Of a DNA stretch of 10,472 nucleotides, positions 1 through 5,802 are shown piece after piece. Positions within the stretch are counted from its first letter, which is position 1. Each line of letters begins with the position of its first letter. This DNA is from Bdellovibrionales bacterium. Its GTDB lineage: Bacteria; Bdellovibrionota; UBA1018; CAIMNF01. The stretch is taken from positions 1 to 10,472 of the forward strand of contig CANGWP010000075.1 in NCBI GenBank assembly GCA_947457605.1, written 5' to 3'. The position numbers and the translations under genes were made by a program. The notes beneath the pieces were generated by a model, which saw nothing but the letters and a program-made list of their open reading frames with translations, made no database searches and was not told the origin of the DNA.

Positions 1-322
1 AAAGCGCGATTTTATTTTTGTGGGCGATGTCGTGTCGGCGATGGTCCATGCTTTTGAGAGTCCGATCCGGCGTGGAATCTTCAATCTCGGAACCGGGAAG
101 GCACGCTCCTTTCTTGATCTCGCGAAGGCGACCTTTTCTGCCCTTGGAATACCTGTGAATGTGGAATTCATTGATACGCCGGTTCAGATTCGTGATCAGT
201 ATCAGTATTTTACCGAAGCGAAAATGGAGAAGCTAAAGGCCACCGGGTACACCAGGGAGTTCACCTCGCTTGAAGACGGGGTGGCGGAAACCATTCGTGA
301 ACTTAAAAGTCGATTCCGCTGA
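1..322 (+). CDS. hldD: ADP-L-glycero-D-manno-heptose 6-epimerase, C-terminal part (5' end outside window)
   Basis: Only the last ~106 residues are visible; the reading frame is open to the left edge. The product converts ADP-D-glycero- to ADP-L-glycero-D-manno-heptose in the cytoplasm, the last step in making the heptose donor for the LPS inner core. The visible part matches the C-terminal half of HldD/RfaD: a DFIFVGDV segment near the edge, then GIFNLGTGKARSF, then an IRDQYQYFTEA-like stretch and a closing AGY-type segment (here TGYTREFTSLEDGV). GIFNLGTG and QYQ.FT are characteristic of this epimerase rather than of other extended SDR sugar epimerases. The Rossmann fold and YxxxK catalytic residues would lie outside the window. 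The gene ends with TGA and overlaps the start of the downstream methyltransferase gene, which suggests co-transcription. Confidence 0.9.
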   Translation, partial: KRDFIFVGDVVSAMVHAFESPIRRGIFNLGTGKARSFLDLAKATFSALGIPVNVEFIDTPVQIRDQYQYFTEAKMEKLKATGYTREFTSLEDGVAETIRELKSRFR

Positions 323-947
323 TCTTTTTCCTCTGCTTTCTTCAATTGAGGGAACCTACGAGGCGGCAAAGTTCCACTCAAGGCAAGTAGACCAAATCCT
401 GGGGTTTCAAATCGATCTTGTCGAAAAGAGCATCAATGATCCTACCATTCCCTGGTTTGGACTGGATTCTGATGTTCTTCAGACTCCTTACTCGGAACTC
501 AGATACATGCTCTCCAAAGTGAGCGTGGTCCCTGGCCAAAAAGTGGTAGAGCTCGGCTCAGGTTACTCGAGACTTGCCCACGTGATGAATGCGCATCTTG
601 CAGGCGTGAACTACGAGGGAGTCGAAGTGGTGCCGGAGCGTGCGCGCGAAGCGATGAGGGTGATTGGGTTACGGGGATTGGCAAACGCGAAGGTCATGGA
701 GGGTGATCTCTTTCAGGGGGGCGGATTCCCCGAGGGAGACCCGTATTTTTTGTATGATCTCAGTTCCAGGATCGAGGCCAGTATCCGGGTTGTGGAGGCC
801 TTGCAGAACCAGGCCAAACAGCGCCCGATCCAAGTCATGGCGCGAGGCCTTGCCTCCCGTCAATGGATCGAGCGCGAAGCTCCCTGGCTCTCGCAGGTGG
901 TGGATCCCGCGCACTACGGAAATTTCAGTATCTATCGAAGCGGATGA
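270..947 (+). CDS. Class I SAM-dependent methyltransferase, substrate unknown
   Basis: The protein has up to 225 residues and is predicted to be cytosolic. Residues 92-101 (VVELGSGYSR) form the glycine-rich SAM-binding motif I after a beta strand. Residues 117-124 (GVEVVPER) supply the acidic residue after strand 2. MEGDLF at 143-148 looks like the next motif, followed by YFLYDLSS. This is a Rossmann-type methyltransferase core with an ~80-residue N-terminal part of unknown role. I do not recognise a family that gives the substrate. The start is uncertain: TTG at 270 has AGGGAG 10 bases upstream, while GTG at 297 has GGCGG 9 bases upstream and would shorten the overlap with hldD. Either start lies inside hldD, so translational coupling is likely. 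A role in envelope sugar or lipid modification is suggested only by the neighbour. No hairpin terminator is visible between this gene and the convergent exonuclease gene. Confidence 0.75.
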   Translation: MKTGWRKPFVNLKVDSADLFPLLSSIEGTYEAAKFHSRQVDQILGFQIDLVEKSINDPTIPWFGLDSDVLQTPYSELRYMLSKVSVVPGQKVVELGSGYSRLAHVMNAHLAGVNYEGVEVVPERAREAMRVIGLRGLANAKVMEGDLFQGGGFPEGDPYFLYDLSSRIEASIRVVEALQNQAKQRPIQVMARGLASRQWIEREAPWLSQVVDPAHYGNFSIYRSG

Positions 948-1000
948 GGTGGCTTTGCAGGAGGCAAGAGCCCGGCAGAATCGACTGCTTGAACATGCCG

Positions 1001-1642
1001 TCAGTTCCAATTTACCTTTACTTCGGAATCGCTGCCATCTGCGCGTCGCAGCTTCACGATGCCGTTTTTGCGACCGTATTCAAAAATATCGCGCGTGACT
1101 TGAACGTCCTGCTGACAGTACTGGATGATTTTGTCGATCTCGCCCGTCTTCCACCATTCCACCGCCATGAGTCCGTCCGCGGATTTACCGGCATTCAGCG
1201 TCCCTTGCGCGAGCGTCTCGAGCTTTAGGAATTTCTGACGGGTGAGTGTTTGCACATCGTACATGATGTCAAACACATCAAGTTTTTCGAGGTTCAGGCC
1301 ATAGGCCTTCAGAATGATCAGATCGAATCCGCGAATGTTGTAGCCGACCACAAGGCGTTCTTCACAAAGATCGTTTAATTTTGAAATCTCGTTTTCACGA
1401 AAGGTCAGAAACTGATCGGTCTTCGAGTCATACGCGCAGGCAACCGAGATCTTGAGTTTGTCGATGTTCCCCCAGCCGCCGACATCCTGAACGAGGTTCT
1501 GGGTTTCCAGATCCACCACCAGAAAATGCTTGTTTCGAAGGAATAAACTCGAGGGAACCACATCCTCGGAAAAGGGAACCGCATTCAGATGCTTCCAATA
1601 ACTGGTATTGAGTCGGATTCTCAGACGATCGGTATCAGTCAA
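1001..1642 (-). CDS. DEDDy-type 3'-5' exonuclease / RNase H-like domain protein (YprB-like)
   Basis: This 213-residue protein consists essentially of a ribonuclease-H-like exonuclease domain. The three DEDD motifs are visible: Exo I is LVVDLET (D44, E46), Exo II is VVGYNIRGFD (N102, F106, D107), and Exo III is YCQQDV (Y175, D179), the YxxxD form of the DEDDy class. These acidic residues normally bind two metal ions for hydrolysis of the 3'-terminal phosphodiester. The sequence resembles the stand-alone or helicase-linked YprB-type domain more than the DNA polymerase epsilon subunit. Substrate (DNA or RNA) cannot be told. The start codon is TTG, chosen because a strong GGAGG lies 8 bases upstream and the first in-frame residues lead straight into the fold. 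The gene is convergent with the methyltransferase gene and divergent from the hydroxylase gene. Confidence 0.8.
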   Translation of the reverse strand: MTDTDRLRIRLNTSYWKHLNAVPFSEDVVPSSLFLRNKHFLVVDLETQNLVQDVGGWGNIDKLKISVACAYDSKTDQFLTFRENEISKLNDLCEERLVVGYNIRGFDLIILKAYGLNLEKLDVFDIMYDVQTLTRQKFLKLETLAQGTLNAGKSADGLMAVEWWKTGEIDKIIQYCQQDVQVTRDIFEYGRKNGIVKLRRADGSDSEVKVNWN

Positions 1643-1650
1643 GGCGATAT

Positions 1651-1655
1651 CCTCC
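1651..1655 (-). promoter_or_regulatory. Shine-Dalgarno site that fixes a TTG start
   Basis: On the minus strand the sequence reads ACGGAGG, then 8 bases, then TTG at 1642-1640. No ATG or GTG in frame has a comparable site, so this decides the start of the exonuclease gene. Confidence 0.7.
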
Positions 1656-1727
1656 GTAAGGAAGGGGTTTTGGTTGAAAACTATTGTAAATTGGTCCGAA
1701 ATTCGCTAAAAATCAATACCGAACTTT

Positions 1728-2321
1728 ATGAAAACCCACGAATCCATACGACTCTTCAAAAGCCCGATCCTGGAAGCGCTTACTCATGTTCACCCCAGTG
1801 TGCCCTTTTTGGTCTGGGTGCCGGTGGTTGCCTATCAAATGCTTCAGGGAGCCGCTCTCCAAACGCCTGCGGCTCTCTTGCTTACTTTCGCGCTTGGAGT
1901 GCTCTTTTGGACTCTGACCGAGTATTCCATGCATCGGTACGTGTTTCACTACAATGCCACCACTCGCGTGGGCAAATACCTCGTATTTTTGTTCCATGGA
2001 ATCCATCACGATGATCCCGAGGATCCGACCCGGCTTGTGATGCCTCCTGTGGTTTCAATTTCGCTTGGGCTTTTGTTCTTTTACGGATTCCGTCTCATTT
2101 TGGGAGCGGGGCCGACTCCAGCCTTCTTTTCGGGCTTTATTTCAGGGTACCTGGTGTACGACTACATTCACTATGCAACCCACCATTTCAGGCCGAAAAC
2201 CGCCTGGGGGAAGCGGATCAAGGAACATCACATGAAGCACCACTACCTCAAAAAGGGTGGAAAGTGGGGCGTGAGCTCGCCGCTGTGGGATCATGTGTTT
2301 GGTACGTTCAAGGGCGAGTAA
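1728..2321 (+). CDS. Fatty acid hydroxylase family membrane protein (sterol desaturase superfamily)
   Basis: This is a 197-residue integral membrane di-iron oxygenase homologue. Hydrophobic stretches lie at about 25-62 and 105-145, with the histidine clusters between and after them: HRYVFH (H69, H74), HGIHH (H90, H93, H94), HYATHH (H148, H152, H153), HHMKHH (H167, H168, H171, H172), and a late H189. This pattern matches the Scs7/FA2H branch, which 2-hydroxylates fatty acyl chains of sphingolipids, more closely than the C4-sterol or carotene hydroxylase branches. There is no N-terminal cytochrome b5 domain, so electrons would come from a separate donor. The substrate is inferred; a ceramide-like or other envelope lipid is plausible. 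The ATG has no good Shine-Dalgarno site. The divergent intergenic region of 85 bases must hold both promoters, but I could not identify convincing -35/-10 boxes. Confidence 0.85.
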   Translation: MKTHESIRLFKSPILEALTHVHPSVPFLVWVPVVAYQMLQGAALQTPAALLLTFALGVLFWTLTEYSMHRYVFHYNATTRVGKYLVFLFHGIHHDDPEDPTRLVMPPVVSISLGLLFFYGFRLILGAGPTPAFFSGFISGYLVYDYIHYATHHFRPKTAWGKRIKEHHMKHHYLKKGGKWGVSSPLWDHVFGTFKGE

Positions 2322-2333
2322 ACCCTGGTTTCC

Positions 2334-2816
2334 TTATAGTTTTGAATAGCAGTTGTAGGTGCTGGGGCTGCTCGGATTCTGAGGAGTGGATTTCTGGCAA
2401 AGGATGCTTTCATCCCCGTTCACTGCTTCCTGGATGGATCCACCGCCGATAAAACTGCCAATGGTAATTCCGTAGGTGCCGTTTGTACTCGCTGACGAAT
2501 ACAAGGATTGCGCCTGGGATCCTGTGAAGGATTTTTTCCAACATTCATAGCTGTAGGTGGGATTGGCAACCAGTGCGCCGGTTTTACGGCAAAAGTGGAT
2601 CCCGTCGCTCGATTGTCTTTGGGCAATCGTGGCTCCAAAATAACCGCTGATGGAGACCGACAGGTCTGGAGCGGGCAGGCTGAAATAAAAAGCTTGGGAG
2701 TTGAACGGGGTTCCGTTGGACTGGGCGGAGATTTGGGAGCCAGTCACGCCACTCTGCCCGCATGCGGAAAGAAGCAGCAGAATTAGAATTGTTAAGGGGG
2801 CATTTGATTTCTTCAT
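2334..2816 (-). CDS. Putative lipoprotein with duplicated C-x15-C module, unknown function
   Basis: I chose the start at 2816: ATG there begins a lysine-containing n-region, a leucine-rich core and a lipobox (LSAC, Cys19), and GGAG lies 10 bases upstream. An in-frame longer version would place 12 non-signal residues ahead of the signal peptide. The mature protein (about 142 residues) would be lipid-anchored at Cys19 and exported. After a Ser/Asn/Gly-rich linker it shows two similar units: a glycine/isoleucine-rich stretch followed by a cysteine pair, C76/C92 and then C140/C156. Both pairs have exactly 15 residues between the cysteines, and both end in Y-[EN]-C-[WY]-x-K. This looks like an internal duplication 64 residues apart, each copy probably closed by a disulfide in the periplasm. 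I do not recognise the family. The gene is convergent with the hydroxylase gene, 12 bases apart, with no clear terminator. Confidence 0.75.
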   Translation of the reverse strand: MKKSNAPLTILILLLLSACGQSGVTGSQISAQSNGTPFNSQAFYFSLPAPDLSVSISGYFGATIAQRQSSDGIHFCRKTGALVANPTYSYECWKKSFTGSQAQSLYSSASTNGTYGITIGSFIGGGSIQEAVNGDESILCQKSTPQNPSSPSTYNCYSKL

Positions 2817-3007
2817 AAAGGAATCTCCGGAATCTCCCTTGAGGAGTAGCAATAGGAGTGCCAGCTCTTTTGGTCCGATGAAAGTCTGAAACAGTCCTCA
2901 GCCCCGAATAAATCCGCGAATTGAACGGCCAGTGGCCAGGAAATGAATAGCTGTCCTGAACTTCGACAGAGCAGGGGGCTCAATTGATCCGGTGGATTGC
3001 CATCGAA
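2817..3007. other. Intergenic region between the two exported-protein genes
   Basis: These 191 bases lie upstream of the lipoprotein gene and downstream of the secreted-protein gene, both on the minus strand. I see no hairpin with a T-tract, no convincing sigma70-type promoter pair and no coding potential that looks genuine. It presumably holds the lipoprotein promoter. Confidence 0.4.
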
Positions 3008-3460
3008 TTATCGCTGACGAGCGCACAGGGGCAGCATCCGGATGACTTTCAAGGTATCTGACATGGTGTTGCCGGTATTCGGGGTTTCGACAAAAAACAC
3101 AGTGCCGTAAGTGCCGAATTTCCCGGTGTTCACCAAGGTGAGCGAAATGTTGCGATTGGAACCGCGTCCCGAATTCATCTTCAATTCAATCAGGAACTCC
3201 GTATCCCTGAAATAGTGGATGGGGCGGTTCGAAAAGTCCTTTCGGCGCATGCTGAACCGAGAGGTCCTCAATTGTTCCATGAGCGGCTGGTAGGCGCCGA
3301 ACATCGCATCACCATCAAATCCGCCCACGTTGCCGGATTCGGCCGCCGAGTCGTAGGTGTCTATGGTGCACTCAAATCCCGAAATTGTGGTGGAACTTTC
3401 ATGGGCAAAGACGGGGCCGGTGGAAAGGCAGATCAAAAGCAACATGAATGGATTTTTCAT
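3008..3460 (-). CDS. Sec-secreted protein of unknown function
   Basis: The product has 150 residues from the ATG at 3460, chosen because GGAG lies 6 bases upstream and the N-terminus is then a typical signal peptide. It has a basic MKN start, a hydrophobic core at 4-14 and a likely signal peptidase I site after VFA (residue 19), before HESS. The mature part of ~131 residues has no obvious membrane segment. Its end is rich in alternating hydrophobic residues (FLIELKM, ISLTLV, YGTVFFVE), suggesting a beta-sheet fold. Two cysteines, C31 and C146, at the two ends of the mature domain could form one disulfide. I do not recognise a family. Bdellovibrio-type genomes have many such small exported proteins, but that does not establish function. 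Confidence 0.7.
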   Translation of the reverse strand: MKNPFMLLLICLSTGPVFAHESSTTISGFECTIDTYDSAAESGNVGGFDGDAMFGAYQPLMEQLRTSRFSMRRKDFSNRPIHYFRDTEFLIELKMNSGRGSNRNISLTLVNTGKFGTYGTVFFVETPNTGNTMSDTLKVIRMLPLCARQR

Positions 3461-3594
3461 TCCGAACTCCAATCTTGCGGGGATCCTAGCATCGGGGCCG
3501 CTTTTCAACAATCCTGATTTATGGGTTCGGCAGGTGTGGATGCTGGGTTTTTATGAGCAATAATGACCGCTTGAAAATGCAAATTTGAGAAAGG

Positions 3595-3624
3595 TTGACT
3601 TCTCCACCCAAGGTTTGGTATCGA
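3595..3624 (+). promoter_or_regulatory. Putative sigma70-type promoter for the rpsP cluster
   Basis: TTGACT at 3595-3600 matches the -35 consensus at five of six positions. After an 18-base spacer comes TATCGA, preceded by TG one base earlier, so an extended -10 (TGGTATCGA) at about 3616-3624. The ATG of rpsP is 28 bases further on, with AAAGGA at 3636-3641 as ribosome binding site. The -10 itself is weak. Confidence 0.45.
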
Positions 3625-3651
3625 TAGATCTTTCGAAAGGATTATCAATTT

Positions 3652-3891
3652 ATGGTTAAGATTCGTCTTCAGCGCATGGGCGCTAAGAAAAATCCACAGT
3701 ACGTTCTTGTAGCTTGCAACGAAACAGCTGCCCGCAATGGCAAGTTTTTCGACAAGGTTGGATTTTATTATCCGAAAGCTGCAAACGCAAAAGACAAGCT
3801 CAAGCTCGACACTGAAAGATTCGATGCGTGGATCAAGAAGGGTGCCCAAATGACCCTTACCGTTGAGCAAATCGTCAAGGCTGCAAAGTAA
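3652..3891 (+). CDS. rpsP: 30S ribosomal protein S16
   Basis: This 79-residue protein has the usual length for bacterial S16. It begins VKIRLQRMGAKKNPQY, the conserved S16 N-terminus that contacts 16S rRNA, and continues with the NGKFFDKVGFYYP segment and a basic WIKKGAQ...V end. S16 binds the 5' domain of 16S rRNA and helps 30S assembly. The gene heads the translation cluster, with AAAGGA 10 bases before the ATG. The KH-protein gene follows after a single base. As a ribosomal protein it should be expressed far more strongly than trmD downstream; the hairpin before trmD is a plausible means. Confidence 0.97.
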   Translation: MVKIRLQRMGAKKNPQYVLVACNETAARNGKFFDKVGFYYPKAANAKDKLKLDTERFDAWIKKGAQMTLTVEQIVKAAK

Positions 3892-3892
3892 G

Positions 3893-4150
3893 ATGACGCA
3901 ATCCCAGACACCGGGCGAACTGTGTCGGATGATTGAAGTGATTGCAAAGTCACTGGTCGATCTTCCGGATCAGGTCGCAGTTTCGGAAATCATCGGCGAA
4001 AATACCACTGTGATCGAGCTGCGAGTCGCGAAGACCGACATCGGCAAGATCATCGGCAAAGAGGGAAAGACCGCGAAAGCGATCCGTACCATTCTTCTTG
4101 GGGCCGCAACGAAGCTCAAGCGAAGAACCGTTTTGGAGATTGCAGAATAA
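3893..4150 (+). CDS. khpA: KH-domain RNA-binding protein (KhpA-like)
   Basis: The 85-residue protein is a small single KH domain. The diagnostic GxxG loop lies in GKIIGKEGKTAKAIRTIL at about residues 52-69, between the two helices that cradle single-stranded RNA. It matches the KhpA/YlqC family (COG1837), usually about 75-85 residues, and sits next to rpsP as in many bacteria. In Gram-positive bacteria KhpA pairs with KhpB (Jag) and affects many RNAs; its role in proteobacteria is less known. The ATG at 3893 follows the rpsP stop by one base. An upstream in-frame start inside rpsP would add ten residues with no family support. The symbol is given by family similarity. Confidence 0.88.
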   Translation: MTQSQTPGELCRMIEVIAKSLVDLPDQVAVSEIIGENTTVIELRVAKTDIGKIIGKEGKTAKAIRTILLGAATKLKRRTVLEIAE

Positions 4151-4153
4151 TTT

Positions 4154-4210
4154 CCCGGAAATCACCGGGTGTGAAAGAGCCGGGGCGTGAAAGCTTCCGG
4201 CTTTTTTTTT
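4154..4210 (+). terminator. Terminator/attenuator-like hairpin ending at the trmD ATG
   Basis: The core stem pairs AAAGAGCCGG (4174-4183) with CCGGCTTTTT (4197-4206), with one G-U pair and a 13-base loop. The T-run extends to 4210, immediately before ATG 4211. A second small stem, CCCGG (4154-4158) with CCGGG (4165-4169), lies upstream. The same CCCGG could instead pair with CCGGG at 4180-4184, which overlaps the left arm of the terminator. Mutually exclusive folds are therefore possible, as in attenuators. Regulation is inference; the hairpin and T-run are seen directly. Confidence 0.65.
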
Positions 4211-4945
4211 ATGGCGTTAAAGAAAATCACCTATCTCAGTCTTTTTCCGGGAATGATCGACCAGGGACTCTCGCACAGTCTTGTGGGAAAGGCCCGTCAG
4301 GCGGGTTCGGTGGAACTCAAGTTCGTTCAGATCCGCGATTTCGCTACCGACAAGCACAAATCAGTCGACGACACTCCGTACGGAGGGGGGGCCGGCATGC
4401 TTTTGCGTGCGGATGTGTTATTTCAGGCCTGGAGTTCGGTGACGAATCTTGAGGAAAGGAATTCGGATTCGCCATCCCGTCCATACACCATTCTGCTTTC
4501 GCCTCAGGGGCGGCAGCTTACGCAAGGACTTGCCCGCGACTGGGTCCATCGGTTTGAACATTTGATTTTTGTTTGTGGTCATTACGAAGGAGTGGATGAA
4601 CGGTTCATCGATGCCTGCGTGGATGAGGAGCTATCGATCGGTGATTATGTGCTCACGGGCGGCGAATTTGCGGCCGTTGTGGCAAGTGATGTCTTGATCC
4701 GGCTGATTCCGGGAGTCGTTGGAAACACGGAATCTGTTTCAAAAGACAGCCTGGAAGGGAATTTGCTCAAGGCCCCGCAGTACACAAGACCCGCCGAATT
4801 CCTGGGCAAAAAAGTTCCAGAGGTTCTTCTTAGCGGAAATCATGCGAAAATCGAAGCCTGGCGAAAAGAAGAGTCCGAGCGTCGGACCCGCGCAAAGCGG
4901 CCCGATTTTTTTGCACTGTATGAATCGGGAAAGAAGCGCTCATGA
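4211..4945 (+). CDS. trmD: tRNA (guanine(37)-N1)-methyltransferase TrmD
   Basis: TrmD methylates N1 of G37 next to the anticodon in tRNAs for Leu, Pro and Arg, preventing +1 frameshifts. From ATG 4211 it has 244 residues, normal for the family. Visible landmarks are YLSLFPGM at the start, DDTPYGGGAGML (53-63), LSPQG (96-100), CGHYEGVDERF (122-132), and SIGDYVLTGGE (142-152) of the trefoil knot that holds SAM. The probable catalytic Asp is D179 in SKDSLEG, followed by PQYTRP and VLLSGNH. ATG 4211 matches where TrmD proteins normally begin, but the nine T bases before it leave no Shine-Dalgarno site. GTG at 4187 would add eight residues (including FFF) read through the hairpin. The 3' end overlaps the next gene by 4 bases (ATGA). 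In many bacteria rimM lies just before trmD; here it does not. Confidence 0.95.
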   Translation: MALKKITYLSLFPGMIDQGLSHSLVGKARQAGSVELKFVQIRDFATDKHKSVDDTPYGGGAGMLLRADVLFQAWSSVTNLEERNSDSPSRPYTILLSPQGRQLTQGLARDWVHRFEHLIFVCGHYEGVDERFIDACVDEELSIGDYVLTGGEFAAVVASDVLIRLIPGVVGNTESVSKDSLEGNLLKAPQYTRPAEFLGKKVPEVLLSGNHAKIEAWRKEESERRTRAKRPDFFALYESGKKRS

Positions 4946-5529
4946 AGTCGATTCACAAAACAGCCCTTGTGCTTCTCCATTATCCGGTCACCAACCGCGC
5001 AGGCGAAGTCATCACCACCTCGGTGACCAATCTCGACATTCATGATCTTGCTCGAAGTGCCAGGACCTATGAGATCGATCATTATTTTCTGGTCACGCCG
5101 ATCCTGGAGCAAAAGGAGCTGCTTGAGCGCATTTTGTCGCATTGGAATCGGGGAAAGAGTTTCGAGTGGCATCCGGATCGGGCAGAGGCGCTTTCCCGGG
5201 TGAAGTGTCTTCCGGATTTTGAGAGTGTGAAAACGGAACTCGTTGAGAAATATCCAGATCATTCCCTTGAGATTGCGATGCCGGATGCGCGGCGGATCCC
5301 CGGGCAAAAATCCTATTCCGAGGTAAGGACTGGGTGGAATTCCGAATCTGCCCCTGGAATCAAGGTCATCGTGCTTGGAACCGGGTGGGGCATTGCGGAG
5401 CCCTTTTTTAAAGAGGTAAATACGTTTCTTGGGCCTGTTTACGGTCCTATCGGGAGCGAGGGGTACAACCACCTTTCGGTCAGGGCTGCTGGAGCGGTGA
5501 TTCTCGATCGCCTTTTCGGAACCCCCTGA
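4942..5529 (+). CDS. SPOUT-type RNA methyltransferase (COG4752 family), target unknown
   Basis: This 195-residue protein starts with the family signature ALVLLHYPVTNRAGEVITTS, then VTNLDIHDLARSARTY. It ends with KVIVLGTGWGIAEPF (141-155) and GPVYGPIGSEGYNHLSVRAAGAVILDRL, whose glycine-rich loops form the trefoil knot SAM site of SPOUT enzymes. The family is found beside trmD in deltaproteobacteria and some deep-branching bacteria. Its RNA target is, to my knowledge, not firmly established; a tRNA or rRNA ribose or base is likely. The ATG overlaps the trmD stop by 4 bases, so the two are translationally coupled. The stop codon directly abuts the inverted-repeat element. Confidence 0.85.
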   Translation: MKSIHKTALVLLHYPVTNRAGEVITTSVTNLDIHDLARSARTYEIDHYFLVTPILEQKELLERILSHWNRGKSFEWHPDRAEALSRVKCLPDFESVKTELVEKYPDHSLEIAMPDARRIPGQKSYSEVRTGWNSESAPGIKVIVLGTGWGIAEPFFKEVNTFLGPVYGPIGSEGYNHLSVRAAGAVILDRLFGTP

Positions 5530-5654
5530 CAGGGTGTTGAAAATGGCGAATCTGCTGCGTTTTTTGGCCCGAAGTCTCATTCCGGCGCACGGGCAGTGCG
5601 CCTCATTCGACTTGAGCCAAAAATCTTCGCATCTTCACCTTTTTGAACACCCTG
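5530..5654. repeat. 125-bp imperfect inverted repeat (MITE/REP-like element)
   Basis: The ends are CAGGGTGTT (5530-5538) and its exact reverse complement AACACCCTG (5646-5654). Moving inward the arms stay related: TTTTTGGC (5561-5568) with GCCAAAAA (5616-5623), and AAGTC (5572-5576) with GACTT (5609-5613). The centre is a perfect 7-bp stem GGCGCAC/GTGCGCC (5584-5590 and 5596-5602) around GGGCA. The short TCATTC next to the central stem is repeated directly rather than inverted. It contains no credible gene. The element starts on the base after the SPOUT gene stop. It could be a non-autonomous mobile element, and a transcript through it would fold into a long hairpin. I saw only one copy in this window. 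Confidence 0.75.
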
Positions 5655-5731
5655 AATTTGGATTTATCAAGATTTTGCGAATTTTTCCGACCAAAAACCT
5701 CCTTGTCAGAGTTCTAAAGTCCTGATAAGAA

Positions 5732-5761
5732 TTGAGGTTCTGAATCAAATACGGGTATAGA
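5732..5761 (+). promoter_or_regulatory. Putative promoter for rplS
   Basis: TTGAGG (5732-5737), an 18-base spacer and TATAGA (5756-5761) resemble a sigma70-type promoter, in an AT-rich stretch between the inverted repeat and rplS. An alternative pair is TTGTCA at 5703 with GATAAG at 5724, with a short spacer. A private promoter would explain how rplS stays expressed after the repeat element. Confidence 0.4.
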
Positions 5762-5802
5762 CCGGTAACGAAACCCCTACAGAAAGTTTTGGAGTTAGGA
5801 TC

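Noticed and set aside
664..1098. 144-codon frame bridging the methyltransferase and exonuclease genes
   Set aside because: Arginine-rich out-of-frame translation overlapping two supported genes, with no recognisable motif.
1643..1727. Promoter boxes in the divergent spacer between the exonuclease and hydroxylase genes
   Set aside because: Several partial matches (for example TTGTAA at 1684 with TAAAAA at 1707) but none better than expected in AT-rich DNA.
2928..2938. GGCCAGTGGCC mini-palindrome between the exported-protein genes
   Set aside because: Only a 4-bp stem with a 3-base loop and no T-tract; too weak to call an operator or terminator.
3505..3870. 121-codon frame antisense to rpsP
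   Set aside because: It is the shadow of the highly conserved S16 gene and its promoter region; no independent evidence.
4171..4452. 93-codon frame overlapping the trmD 5' half
   Set aside because: It overlaps trmD, a well-supported gene, in another frame and has no family features.
4840..5580. 246-codon frame antisense to trmD and the SPOUT gene
   Set aside because: Long only because codon bias of the real genes leaves the opposite strand open; basic low-quality sequence with no family match.
5534..5725. Open frame of 63 codons across the inverted repeat
   Set aside because: It lies almost entirely within the palindromic element, has no recognisable protein family and no good ribosome site; spurious frames are expected in such repeats.
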